The position numbers and the translations under genes are program-made. Shown piece by piece: positions 15,542-23,307 of a DNA stretch of 37,906 nucleotides (position 1 is the stretch's first letter; each line of letters starts with the position of its first letter). The notes below the pieces were generated by a model. It was not told the DNA's origin, did no database searches, and worked only from the letters and a program-made list of their open reading frames with translations. Source of the stretch: Streptomyces sp. HD (lineage in GTDB: Bacteria; Actinomycetota; Actinomycetes; Streptomycetales; Streptomycetaceae); NCBI RefSeq assembly GCF_028369295.1, contig NZ_JAQMYP010000077.1, forward strand, positions 1 to 37,906, read 5' to 3'.

Positions 15542-16984
15542 ATGCGCTCGCACCTGCTCAATGACACGACCGCGGAGCAGTACCGCCGCTCCGTGACCGA
15601 AGGTATAGAGCGGGTGGCAGCCAAACTCGCCACCACCGACCGTCCGTTCACCGGTGTCACCGTCGACGCCCTCGCCCCGGCCATCGACGCGATCGACCTC
15701 GAAAAGCCGCTGCTCGACACCGCCGCGGTCCTCGACGAGCTGGAGGACGTCTACCTCCGGGACGCGATCTACTTCCACCACCCCCGCTATCTCGCCCACC
15801 TCAACTGCCCGGTCGTCATCCCGGCCGTGCTGGGCGAGGCGATCCTGTCCGCCGTCAACTCCTCCCTGGACACCTGGGACCAGTCGGCCGGCGGCACGCT
15901 GATCGAGCGCAAGCTGATCGACTGGACGACGGCCCGAATAGGGCTCGGCGAGAACGCCGACGGGGTCTTCACCTCGGGCGGCACGCAGTCCAACCTCCAG
16001 GCGCTGCTCCTCGCCCGCGAGGAGGCCAAGACCGACAGCCTGGCCAAACTGCGGATCTTCGCCTCCGAGGTCAGCCACTTCAGCGTGAAGAAGTCGGCGA
16101 AACTGCTCGGCCTGGGCCAGGACGCGGTCGTGTCCATCCCCGTCGGCCACGACAAGCGGATGCAGACCGTCGCGCTCGCCCATGAGCTGGATCGCTGCAG
16201 GAAGGACGGCCTCGTCCCCATGGCGGTCGTCGCCACCGCCGGCACCACCGACTTCGGCTCCATCGACCCGCTGCCCGAGATCGCCGAGCTGTGCGAGCAG
16301 TTCGACACCTGGATGCACGTCGACGCCGCGTACGGCTGCGGGCTGCTCGCCTCCGTGAAGTACCGGGGCCGCATCGACGGCATCGAGCGCGCCGACTCGG
16401 TCACCGTCGACTACCACAAGTCCTTCTTCCAACCGGTGAGTTCGTCGGCCGTGCTGGTCCGGGACGCCTCGACGCTGCGCCACGCGACCTACCACGCCGA
16501 GTACCTCAACCCGAAGCGCATGGTCACCGAGCGCATCCCCAACCAGGTCGACAAGTCCCTGCAGACCACCCGCCGCTTCGACGCCCTCAAGCTGTGGATG
16601 ACCCTGCGGGTGATGGGCGCCGACGGCATCGGGCAGCTCTTCGACGAGGTCTGCGACCTGGCCGTGGACGGCTGGCGGCTGCTCGCCGCCGACCCCCGCT
16701 TCGACGTGGTCGTGGAGCCCACGCTCTCCACCCTCGTCTTCCGCTACATCCCGGCCGCCGTCACCGACCCCGCCGAGATCGACCGCGCCAACCTGTACGC
16801 CCGCAAGGCCCTGTTCGCCTCCGGCGACGCGGTCGTCGCGGGCACGAAGGTCCAAGGCCGCCACTACCTGAAGTTCACCCTGCTCAACCCCGAGACGACG
16901 GCCGAGGACATCGCCGCCGTCCTCGACCTGATCGCCGGCCACGCCGAGCAGTACCTGGGAGAGTCCCTTGACCGCGCGTCCTGA
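15542..16984 (+). CDS. desA: Lysine decarboxylase of desferrioxamine biosynthesis
   Basis: 480 residues, a group II PLP-dependent decarboxylase that converts lysine to cadaverine, the first step of desferrioxamine synthesis. Key sites visible are FTSGGTQSNLQALLLARE (phosphate binding), VVATAGTTDFGSIDPL, the Asp-Ala pair in WMHVDAAYGCGLLAS that contacts the pyridine nitrogen, and the PLP lysine Lys293 in VDYHKSFFQPVSSSAVLVRD. The start has GGAGGA at 15529-15534. The preceding perfect iron box controls the operon. Its 3' end overlaps the TTG start of desB by 17 bases. Confidence 0.95.
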   Translation: MRSHLLNDTTAEQYRRSVTEGIERVAAKLATTDRPFTGVTVDALAPAIDAIDLEKPLLDTAAVLDELEDVYLRDAIYFHHPRYLAHLNCPVVIPAVLGEAILSAVNSSLDTWDQSAGGTLIERKLIDWTTARIGLGENADGVFTSGGTQSNLQALLLAREEAKTDSLAKLRIFASEVSHFSVKKSAKLLGLGQDAVVSIPVGHDKRMQTVALAHELDRCRKDGLVPMAVVATAGTTDFGSIDPLPEIAELCEQFDTWMHVDAAYGCGLLASVKYRGRIDGIERADSVTVDYHKSFFQPVSSSAVLVRDASTLRHATYHAEYLNPKRMVTERIPNQVDKSLQTTRRFDALKLWMTLRVMGADGIGQLFDEVCDLAVDGWRLLAADPRFDVVVEPTLSTLVFRYIPAAVTDPAEIDRANLYARKALFASGDAVVAGTKVQGRHYLKFTLLNPETTAEDIAAVLDLIAGHAEQYLGESLDRAS

Positions 16985-18260
16985 AAACCCGGCCCCTTTT
17001 CCTGCGACTCATGATTTCGTGGGGATCGGGCTCGGCCCGTTCAACCTCGGCCTCGCCTGTCTGACCGAGCCGATCGACGAGCTCGACGGCGTCTTCCTGG
17101 AGTCCAAGCCGGACTTCGAGTGGCACGCGGGCATGTTCCTGGACGGCGCCCACCTCCAGACCCCGTTCATGTCGGACCTGGTCACCCTGGCCGACCCGAC
17201 CTCGCCGTACTCCTTCCTTAACTACCTGAAGGAGAAGGGGCGGCTGTACTCGTTCTACATCCGCGAGAACTTCTACCCGCTGCGCGTCGAGTACGACGAC
17301 TACTGCCGCTGGGCCGCGAACCAGCTGAGCAGCGTCCGCTTCAACACGACGGTGACGGAGGTGACGTACCAGGACGAGGACGCGGTCTACGTCGTGAGGA
17401 CCGCCGACGGTGACACCTACCGAGCCCGTCACCTCGTCCTCGGCACGGGCACCCCGCCCCACATACCCGAGGCCTGCCAGGGCCTGGGCGGCGACTTCCT
17501 GCACAACTCGCGCTATCTGCAGCACAAGCAGGAACTCCAGAAGAAGGAGTCGATCACCCTGGTCGGCTCCGGGCAGTCCGCGGCCGAGATCTACTACGAC
17601 CTGCTCAGCGAGATCGACGTCCACGGCTACCGGCTGAACTGGGTCACCCGCTCCCCGCGGTTCTTCCCGCTGGAGTACACCAAGCTCACGCTGGAGATGA
17701 CCTCGCCGGAGTACGTCGACTACTTCCGCGAGCTCCCGGAGACCACCCGCTACCGGCTCACCGCCGAGCAGAAGGGCCTGTTCAAGGGCATCGACGGCGA
17801 CCTGATCAACGAGATCTTCGACCTGCTCTACCAGAAGAACCTCGGCGGCCCGGTCCCGACGCGACTGCTCACCAACTCCTCGCTGAACGGCGCGCGGTAC
17901 GAGAACGGCACGTACACCCTGTCGTTCCGCCAGGAGGAGCAGGGGAAGGACTTCGAGCTCGACTCGCAGGGCCTGGTCCTGGCCACCGGCTACAAGTACG
18001 CCGAGCCGGAGTTCCTCAAGCCCGTACGCGACCGCCTGGTCTACGACTCCCACGGCAACTTCGACGTCGCCCGCAACTACGCCGTCGACGTCACCGGCCG
18101 CGGAGTGTTCCTCCAGAACGCCGGCGTCCACACGCACAGCATCACCAGCCCGGACCTCGGCATGGGCCCGTACCGGAACGCGTACATCATCCGCGAGCTG
18201 CTCGGCACCGAGTACTACCCGGTCGAGAAGACGATCGCGTTCCAGGAGTTCTCCGTATGA
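16968..18260 (+). CDS. desB: Cadaverine N-monooxygenase
   Basis: 430 residues from a TTG start at 16968, preceded by GGAGAG at 16958-16963 inside the end of desA. It hydroxylates the amine of cadaverine using FAD and NADPH, and belongs to the lysine/ornithine N-monooxygenase family. Motifs: the FAD site FVGIGLGPFNLGLACLTE, the substrate region LQTPFMSDLVTLADPTSPYSFLNYL, the NADPH site TLVGSGQSAAEIYYDLL, and the C-terminal LATGYKYAEPEFL. No ATG or GTG exists upstream that would include the FAD motif without a long overlap, so TTG is well supported. It overlaps desC by ATGA. Confidence 0.95.
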   Translation: MTARPENPAPFPATHDFVGIGLGPFNLGLACLTEPIDELDGVFLESKPDFEWHAGMFLDGAHLQTPFMSDLVTLADPTSPYSFLNYLKEKGRLYSFYIRENFYPLRVEYDDYCRWAANQLSSVRFNTTVTEVTYQDEDAVYVVRTADGDTYRARHLVLGTGTPPHIPEACQGLGGDFLHNSRYLQHKQELQKKESITLVGSGQSAAEIYYDLLSEIDVHGYRLNWVTRSPRFFPLEYTKLTLEMTSPEYVDYFRELPETTRYRLTAEQKGLFKGIDGDLINEIFDLLYQKNLGGPVPTRLLTNSSLNGARYENGTYTLSFRQEEQGKDFELDSQGLVLATGYKYAEPEFLKPVRDRLVYDSHGNFDVARNYAVDVTGRGVFLQNAGVHTHSITSPDLGMGPYRNAYIIRELLGTEYYPVEKTIAFQEFSV

Positions 18261-18796
18261 GCATCGGCACGTTCACCATCCGCGCGCTCGACCCGCTCAA
18301 GGACGCCGAGCTGCTGCACCGCTGGGTCACCGACCCCAAGGCTGCCTTCTGGATGATGCAGGATGCCAGGCTCCAGGATGTCGAGCGCGAGTACATGCGC
18401 ATCGCGGCCCATGAGCACCACCACGCCTACCTGGGCCTGCACGACGGCGAACCGGCCTTCCTGATGGAGAGCTACGACCCCCGGTACGTGGAGCTGGTCG
18501 GCCTGTACGAGCCCGAGCCCGGTGACGTCGGCATGCACTTCCTGGTCGCGCCGACCGACCGGCCCATCCACGGCTTCACCAAGGCGGTCATCACCGCCGT
18601 GATGGACGAGCTGTTCGCCGACCCGCGCACCCGCCGGGTCGTGGTGGAGCCCGACGTCGGCAACAAGGCCGTGCACGCGCTGAACGAGGCCGTCGGCTTT
18701 GTGCCCGTCCGTGAGATCGACAAGCCGGAAAAGCGCGCGCTGCTCAGCTTCTGCACGCGCGACGACTTCCTGGCCGCCCGAGGAGTTGCCGTATGA
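18257..18796 (+). CDS. desC: N-hydroxycadaverine acyltransferase
   Basis: 179 residues, GNAT-fold (IucB/RhbD-like). It acylates N-hydroxycadaverine with succinyl-CoA, or acetyl-CoA for the terminal unit of desferrioxamine B. The fold is seen in TIRALDPLKDAELLHRWVTDPKAAFWMM, the conserved HHHAYLGLHDGEPAFLMESYDP region, and the acyl-CoA site around DVGMHFLVAPTDRPIHGFTK. The end RRVVVEPDVGNKAVHALNEAVGFVPV is the usual last strand-helix pair. Both ends overlap neighbours by four bases (ATGA), so it is translationally coupled to desB and desD. Confidence 0.94.
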   Translation: MSIGTFTIRALDPLKDAELLHRWVTDPKAAFWMMQDARLQDVEREYMRIAAHEHHHAYLGLHDGEPAFLMESYDPRYVELVGLYEPEPGDVGMHFLVAPTDRPIHGFTKAVITAVMDELFADPRTRRVVVEPDVGNKAVHALNEAVGFVPVREIDKPEKRALLSFCTRDDFLAARGVAV

Positions 18797-20571
18797 CCCT
18801 GTCCGACGCCGTAGCGCATCTGTCCCCCCACCGCTGGGCGCGGGCCAACCGCCTCCTGATCCGCAAGGCACTCGCCGAGTTCGCGCACGAGCGCCTGATC
18901 ACACCGGAGCCGGACACCACCGGTGACGGACGGTTCGTCGTGCGCAGCGACGACGGCCTGACCCGGTACACCTTCACGGCCGTGCTACGCGCCCTCGACC
19001 ACTGGCAGGTCGACGCCGACTCGATCACCCGGCACCGGGACGGCGCCGAACTCCCGCTCGCCGCCCTGGACTTCTTCATCGAGCTCCAGAAGTCCCTCGG
19101 CCTGAGCGACGAGGTCCTGCCGGTCTACCTGGAGGAGATCTCCTCCACCCTCTCCGGCACCTGCTACAAGCTCACCAAGCCGCAGGTCCCGGTCGCCGAG
19201 CTCGCGCGGTCCGGCTTCCAGGCCATCGAGACCGGCATGACCGAGGGCCACCCCTGCTTCGTCGCCAACAACGGGCGGCTCGGCTTCGGCATCCACGAGT
19301 ACCTGTCGTACGCCCCCGAGACCGGCAGCCCGGTCCGGCTGGTCTGGCTGGCGGCGCACCGCTCGCGCGCCGCGTTCACGGCGGGTGTCGGCATCGAGTA
19401 CGAGGCCTTCGTACGCGACGAGCTGGGCGCGGAGACCGTCGAGCGCTTCCACGACGTCCTGCGCGACCAGGACCTCGACCCGTCCGACTACCTGCTCATC
19501 CCTGTCCACCCCTGGCAGTGGTGGAACAAGCTCACCATCACCTTCGCCGCCGAGGTCGCCCAGAAGCACCTCGTCTGCCTGGGTGAGGGCGACGACGAGT
19601 ACCTGGCCCAGCAGTCCATCCGGACCTTCTTCAACCGGTCCAGCCCCGGGAAGCACTACGTGAAGACGGCCCTGTCCGTCCTCAACATGGGCTTCATGCG
19701 CGGACTGTCGGCCGCCTACATGGAGGCCACGCCCGCGATCAACGACTGGCTCGCCCAGCTCATCGAGAACGACCCGGTCCTGAAGGCCACCGGCCTGTCG
19801 ATCATCCGCGAGCGCGCCGCCGTCGGCTACCGGCACCTGGAGTACGAGAAGGCGACCGACCGCTACTCGCCGTACCGCAAGATGCTGGCGGCGCTGTGGC
19901 GCGAGAGCCCGGTGTCGTCCCTGCGCGAGGGTGAGTCCCTGGCCACCATGGCCTCCCTCGTCCACGTCGACCACGAGGGCGCCTCCTTCGCGGGCGCGCT
20001 GATCGAGCAGTCGGGCCTGGCGGCGACGGAGTGGCTGCGCCGCTATCTGAAGGCCTACTTCACCCCGCTCCTGCACAGCTTCTACGCCTACGACCTGGTG
20101 TACATGCCGCACGGCGAGAACGTCATCCTGGTCCTGAAGGACGGCGTCGTGGAGCGCGCGATCTACAAGGACATCGCCGAGGAGATCGCGGTGATGGACG
20201 TGGACGCGGTGCTGCCGCCCGCGGTCGAGCGGCTGCGCGTGGACGTCCCGGAGGAGAAGAAGCTCCTGTCCATCTTCACGGACGTCTTCGACTGCTTCTT
20301 CCGCTTCCTCGCCGCGAACCTCGCCGCCGAGGGGATCCTGGAGGAGGACGACTTCTGGCGCACGGTCGCCGAGGTCACCCGGGACTACCAGCAGTCGGTG
20401 CCCGAACTCGCCGACAAGTTCAAGCAGTACGACATGTTCGCCCCCGAGTTCGCCCTGTCCTGCCTCAACCGCCTCCAGCTCCGCAACAACAAGCAGATGG
20501 TGGACCTGGCGGACCCGGCCGGCGCCCTCCAGCTGGTCGGCAACCTGAAGAACCCCATCGCAGGGCTGTAG
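18793..20571 (+). CDS. desD: NRPS-independent siderophore synthetase
   Basis: 592 residues, IucA/IucC family. It uses ATP to condense and cyclise N-hydroxy-N-succinylcadaverine units into desferrioxamine E and B. Diagnostic parts are GHPCFVANNGRLGFGIHEYLSYAPE, the nucleotide-binding YLLIPVHPWQWWNKLTITFA, QQSIRTFFNRSSPGKHYVKTALSVLNMGF, and the C-terminal FerR/FhuF-like iron-transporter segment with YDLVYMPHGENVILVLKDGVVERAIYKD. The order is that of the best-known des operons. It ends at 20571, and a GC-rich hairpin follows at once. Confidence 0.95.
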   Translation: MTLSDAVAHLSPHRWARANRLLIRKALAEFAHERLITPEPDTTGDGRFVVRSDDGLTRYTFTAVLRALDHWQVDADSITRHRDGAELPLAALDFFIELQKSLGLSDEVLPVYLEEISSTLSGTCYKLTKPQVPVAELARSGFQAIETGMTEGHPCFVANNGRLGFGIHEYLSYAPETGSPVRLVWLAAHRSRAAFTAGVGIEYEAFVRDELGAETVERFHDVLRDQDLDPSDYLLIPVHPWQWWNKLTITFAAEVAQKHLVCLGEGDDEYLAQQSIRTFFNRSSPGKHYVKTALSVLNMGFMRGLSAAYMEATPAINDWLAQLIENDPVLKATGLSIIRERAAVGYRHLEYEKATDRYSPYRKMLAALWRESPVSSLREGESLATMASLVHVDHEGASFAGALIEQSGLAATEWLRRYLKAYFTPLLHSFYAYDLVYMPHGENVILVLKDGVVERAIYKDIAEEIAVMDVDAVLPPAVERLRVDVPEEKKLLSIFTDVFDCFFRFLAANLAAEGILEEDDFWRTVAEVTRDYQQSVPELADKFKQYDMFAPEFALSCLNRLQLRNNKQMVDLADPAGALQLVGNLKNPIAGL

Positions 20572-20592
20572 TCCACGGCCCTACACAGACAG

Positions 20593-20629
20593 GCGGGCAC
20601 CCCGGGGTACGGTCCCCCGAGGTGCCCGT
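20593..20629. terminator. Hairpin after desD
   Basis: The arms CGGGCACCCCGGGG and CCCCCGAGGTGCCCG pair nearly perfectly around a TACGGT loop, 21 bases after the desD stop. It lies between convergent desD and the hexosaminidase gene and can stop transcription of desABCD. Confidence 0.8.
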
Positions 20630-20645
20630 CGGCATGAACGCCCCT

Positions 20646-20722
20646 GCTTTTGTCTTTTCGCTTTCCGCTTTTTGCTTTTAGGGGCGCGGGGAACGGCGCG
20701 ACCAGCCCCCACCGGCCCGCAG
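20646..20722 (+). repeat. Dispersed Streptomyces intergenic repeat, copy B, with T-rich leader
   Basis: A T-rich block (20646-20679, runs of TTTT broken by GC) leads into AGGGGCGCGGGGAACGGCGC and GACCAGCCCCCACCGGCCCG ending at 20722. It is the same family as copy A, opposite orientation. It occupies the gap between the desD terminator and the hexosaminidase stop. Confidence 0.75.
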
Positions 20723-20727
20723 ACGAA

Positions 20728-22317
20728 TCACCAAGGAACCTGCGGCGATCGATAGAAGTTGATCTCCAACGCTTCCCACCGCGCAGCCTGCGCAGCAAGC
20801 CGAACCTTGTACCTCTCCCAGTCATGAGTGGAGGCCGGCGACCAACCGAGTTCCGCCGCACCGGCCAGCCTCGGGAACGCCATGTACTCAAGGTCGGCCG
20901 ACTTGCTGAGCGTCTCCGTCCACATCGGCGCCTCGACACCCCGAATCGCCGAAGCCGGCGCCCCGGGAAGGTAGTCGCCGGGATCCCAGTCGTACGACCG
21001 CTTCACTTCCACCAGCCCGGCCCAGTCCAGCCCCAACGGCGTATCGGCGGTGTACTTCATGTCCAGATAGATCCGGTCGGCCGGCGACAGAACAATCCCG
21101 GTCCCGTTCCGCGCAGCGGCTGCGACCTGCGCCTTCTCCTCCGCACTCGTACTGTCCAGCCCCCAGTACTGCGCAAGCGCACCCTTCGCCGGAGTGGCCC
21201 CAGTCAGCTGATGCCAGCCCACCACGGTCTTCCCGTACTTGGCCACGATCGGCTGCACCCGGTCCATGAACTTCACATAGTCCTCGTGACTCGTGGAGTG
21301 CGCCTCGTCGCCGCCGATGTGCAGGTACTTGCCCGGCGTGAGCGCGGCCAGCTCGCGGATCACGTCGTCCACGAAGTCGTACGTGATCTCCTTGCCGACA
21401 CACAGCGAGCTGAAGCCGACGTTGGTGCCGGTGTAGAGCGGGGGTGCCACGCCGTTGCAGTTCAGGTCGGCGTACGAGGCCAGCGCCGCGTTGGTGTGGC
21501 CGGGCATGTCGATCTCGGGGACGACCTCCTGGTGGCGGGAGGCGGCGTACCGGACGATCTCCTTGTAGTCGGCCTTGGTGTAGTAGCCGCCGGGGCCGCC
21601 GCCGACCTGGGTGGAGCCGCCGTAGGTCGCAAGGCGCGGCCAGGAGTCGATGGCGATGCGCCAGCCCTGGTCGTCGCTGAGGTGCAGATGCAGCTTGTTG
21701 ATCTTGTACAGGGCGAGCTGGTCGATGTACCGCTTGACCTGGTCGACGCTGAAGAAGTGCCGGGAGACGTCGAGCATCGCGCCGCGCCAGCCGTAGCGCG
21801 GGGTGTCCTTGATCGTGCCGCCCGCGACCAGCCAGGGGCCGGGCTGGACGGAGTCCTTCTCGACGGCCGCCGGGAGCAGCTGGCGCAGGGTCTGCACGCC
21901 GTGGAAGAGGCCTGCGGGCCCCGCGGCGGTGATGGTGACGCCCTTGCCGCCGCTGTCGAGGCGGTAGCCCTCGGCGCCGAACGAGCCCTGGGCGAGGCGC
22001 AGTCGGATGCCTCCGGTGCCTTGGGCGGTGACGGGGAGGGGGTAGCCGGTGGAGGGGCGGAGGATGGCCGCGAGGTAGTCGCCGACGCGGCGGGTCTCGC
22101 GGGAGTCGTCGACGCGGATGCGGGTGCCGCCGGTGATCCGGTAGGGGGTGTCGGCCGGGGCGACCGAGGCGGGCGCGGGGATCACCCGGTCGAGCGGGGT
22201 GGGCGACGCCGCCTGTGCGGGGGCGGCCCCGGTCAGCGAGGCGCCCGCCGCGACCAGCAGCAGGGAACCGATAAGGCGAAACGTTCTGTGGTGCTGTCTC
22301 ACAGGGCCGACTCTCAC
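20728..22317 (-). CDS. Secreted beta-N-acetylhexosaminidase, GH20
   Basis: 529 residues from GTG 22317, which has AAAGGGA about 8 bases upstream; a GTG at 22302 is the alternative. A signal peptide is clear: RTFRLIGSLLLVAAGASLTGAAPAQA, cleaved about residue 36. A GH20b-type N domain (PLPVTAQGTGGIRLRL) precedes the catalytic barrel with YGWRGAMLDVSRHFFS, LHLHLSDDQGWRIAID, PEIDMPGHTNAALASY and the Asp337-Glu338 catalytic pair in YLHIGGDEAHS. The pair supports substrate-assisted release of GlcNAc from chitin oligosaccharides. The promoter holds a DasR-like site at 22353-22364. It is convergent with desD. Confidence 0.94.
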   Translation of the reverse strand: MRVGPVRQHHRTFRLIGSLLLVAAGASLTGAAPAQAASPTPLDRVIPAPASVAPADTPYRITGGTRIRVDDSRETRRVGDYLAAILRPSTGYPLPVTAQGTGGIRLRLAQGSFGAEGYRLDSGGKGVTITAAGPAGLFHGVQTLRQLLPAAVEKDSVQPGPWLVAGGTIKDTPRYGWRGAMLDVSRHFFSVDQVKRYIDQLALYKINKLHLHLSDDQGWRIAIDSWPRLATYGGSTQVGGGPGGYYTKADYKEIVRYAASRHQEVVPEIDMPGHTNAALASYADLNCNGVAPPLYTGTNVGFSSLCVGKEITYDFVDDVIRELAALTPGKYLHIGGDEAHSTSHEDYVKFMDRVQPIVAKYGKTVVGWHQLTGATPAKGALAQYWGLDSTSAEEKAQVAAAARNGTGIVLSPADRIYLDMKYTADTPLGLDWAGLVEVKRSYDWDPGDYLPGAPASAIRGVEAPMWTETLSKSADLEYMAFPRLAGAAELGWSPASTHDWERYKVRLAAQAARWEALEINFYRSPQVPW

Positions 22318-22352
22318 AAGCGTGTCCCTTTCATGAGCCGTTGCACTCAAAG

Positions 22353-22364
22353 AGGTCTGGACCA
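22353..22364. promoter_or_regulatory. DasR-responsive element (dre)-like site
   Basis: AGGTCTGGACCA matches the dre palindrome TGGTCTAGACCA at 10 of 12 positions. It lies about 36 bases before the minus-strand hexosaminidase start and 34 before the plus-strand DUF4429 gene. DasR, the GlcNAc-responsive GntR regulator of streptomycetes, represses chitin and amino-sugar genes. Control of the hexosaminidase is the likely meaning. Confidence 0.7.
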
Positions 22365-22397
22365 CCCTCTCGTGAGTCTGGTGGAACAATCCACCCC

Positions 22398-23294
22398 ATG
22401 GCGGAAATCATCCAGAAGGACGGCACGTGGGTCTTCAACGGCGACGCACTGCGACTGACCCCCGGACGGGACAAGAACGTCAGTCTTTTCCGCAAGACGC
22501 TGGGTGAACTGGTCGTCCCGCTGGGGGCGTTGGCGGGAATCTCCTTCGAGCAGGGCAAGAAGGCCGGACGGCTCAGACTGCGTCTGCGCGACGGCGCCGA
22601 CCCGCTGCTGCACGCCACCGGCGGGCGTCTCGTCGAGCCCAACGACCCGTACCAGCTGACCGTCGAGTCCGACCGCTACGGCGTCGCCGAGTACTTCGTG
22701 GACGAGGTCCGAGGCGCCCTGCTCCTGGACCAGGTGCCCGCCGAACCGGTCGACGCGTATCTGCTGGCGGGGCCCTCCGTGCCCCTGTCGGTCTCCGCCG
22801 GGGACGGCACCGCCAGTTTCGACGGTGAGCACATCCGCCTGGAGTGGAACTGGAAGACGGAGGACGCCAAGGCCGCCGCCGGCACCCGCTCCCTCACGCT
22901 CACCGACATCGCGGCGGTGGAGTGGCATCCGGCGGCGGGCCTGGAGAACGGCTACCTCCGCTTCAGCGTCAGGAACGCCTCCACGAAGGCTCCGCCCAAG
23001 TACGACCCCAACTCCGTGGAACTGTGGGGCTTCAAGAAGGACCCGCTGATGGCCCTGGTCGCCGCGGCAGTCCAGGCCCGCCTCCCGCACCCGGCCGGAG
23101 CCGGCGCCGGGGCCGCCCTCACGGACGGACAGGACGCGCGGCCGGAACTGCCCTCCGCCCGGGTCCCGCCCGCCGAGGACGACCACGACGCCCTCCTGCG
23201 CCGCCTGCGCGAACTCGGCGAACTCCACCGCACGGGCGTGCTGACGGACGAGGAGTTCACGATGGCCAAGCAGGCGGTTCTCAAGCGGATGTAG
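22398..23294 (+). CDS. DUF4429/SHOCT domain protein
   Basis: 298 residues, soluble, with GGTGGA at 22379-22384. Two tandem beta-rich repeats of about 115 residues are visible: the first from WVFNGDALRLTPGRDKNVSLFRKTLGELVVPLGALAGISFE, the second from TASFDGEHIRLEWNWKTEDAKAAAGTRSLTLTDIAAVEW. This is the twin DUF4429 arrangement, a PH-like fold common in actinobacteria. A linker of Pro and Ala leads to a C-terminal SHOCT helix, LLRRLRELGELHRTGVLTDEEFTMAKQAVLKRM. Function is unknown. It diverges from the hexosaminidase and converges on the metallophosphatase gene with 13 bases between stops. Confidence 0.85.
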   Translation: MAEIIQKDGTWVFNGDALRLTPGRDKNVSLFRKTLGELVVPLGALAGISFEQGKKAGRLRLRLRDGADPLLHATGGRLVEPNDPYQLTVESDRYGVAEYFVDEVRGALLLDQVPAEPVDAYLLAGPSVPLSVSAGDGTASFDGEHIRLEWNWKTEDAKAAAGTRSLTLTDIAAVEWHPAAGLENGYLRFSVRNASTKAPPKYDPNSVELWGFKKDPLMALVAAAVQARLPHPAGAGAGAALTDGQDARPELPSARVPPAEDDHDALLRRLRELGELHRTGVLTDEEFTMAKQAVLKRM

Positions 23295-23307
23295 GGCTCG
23301 TACGCGG

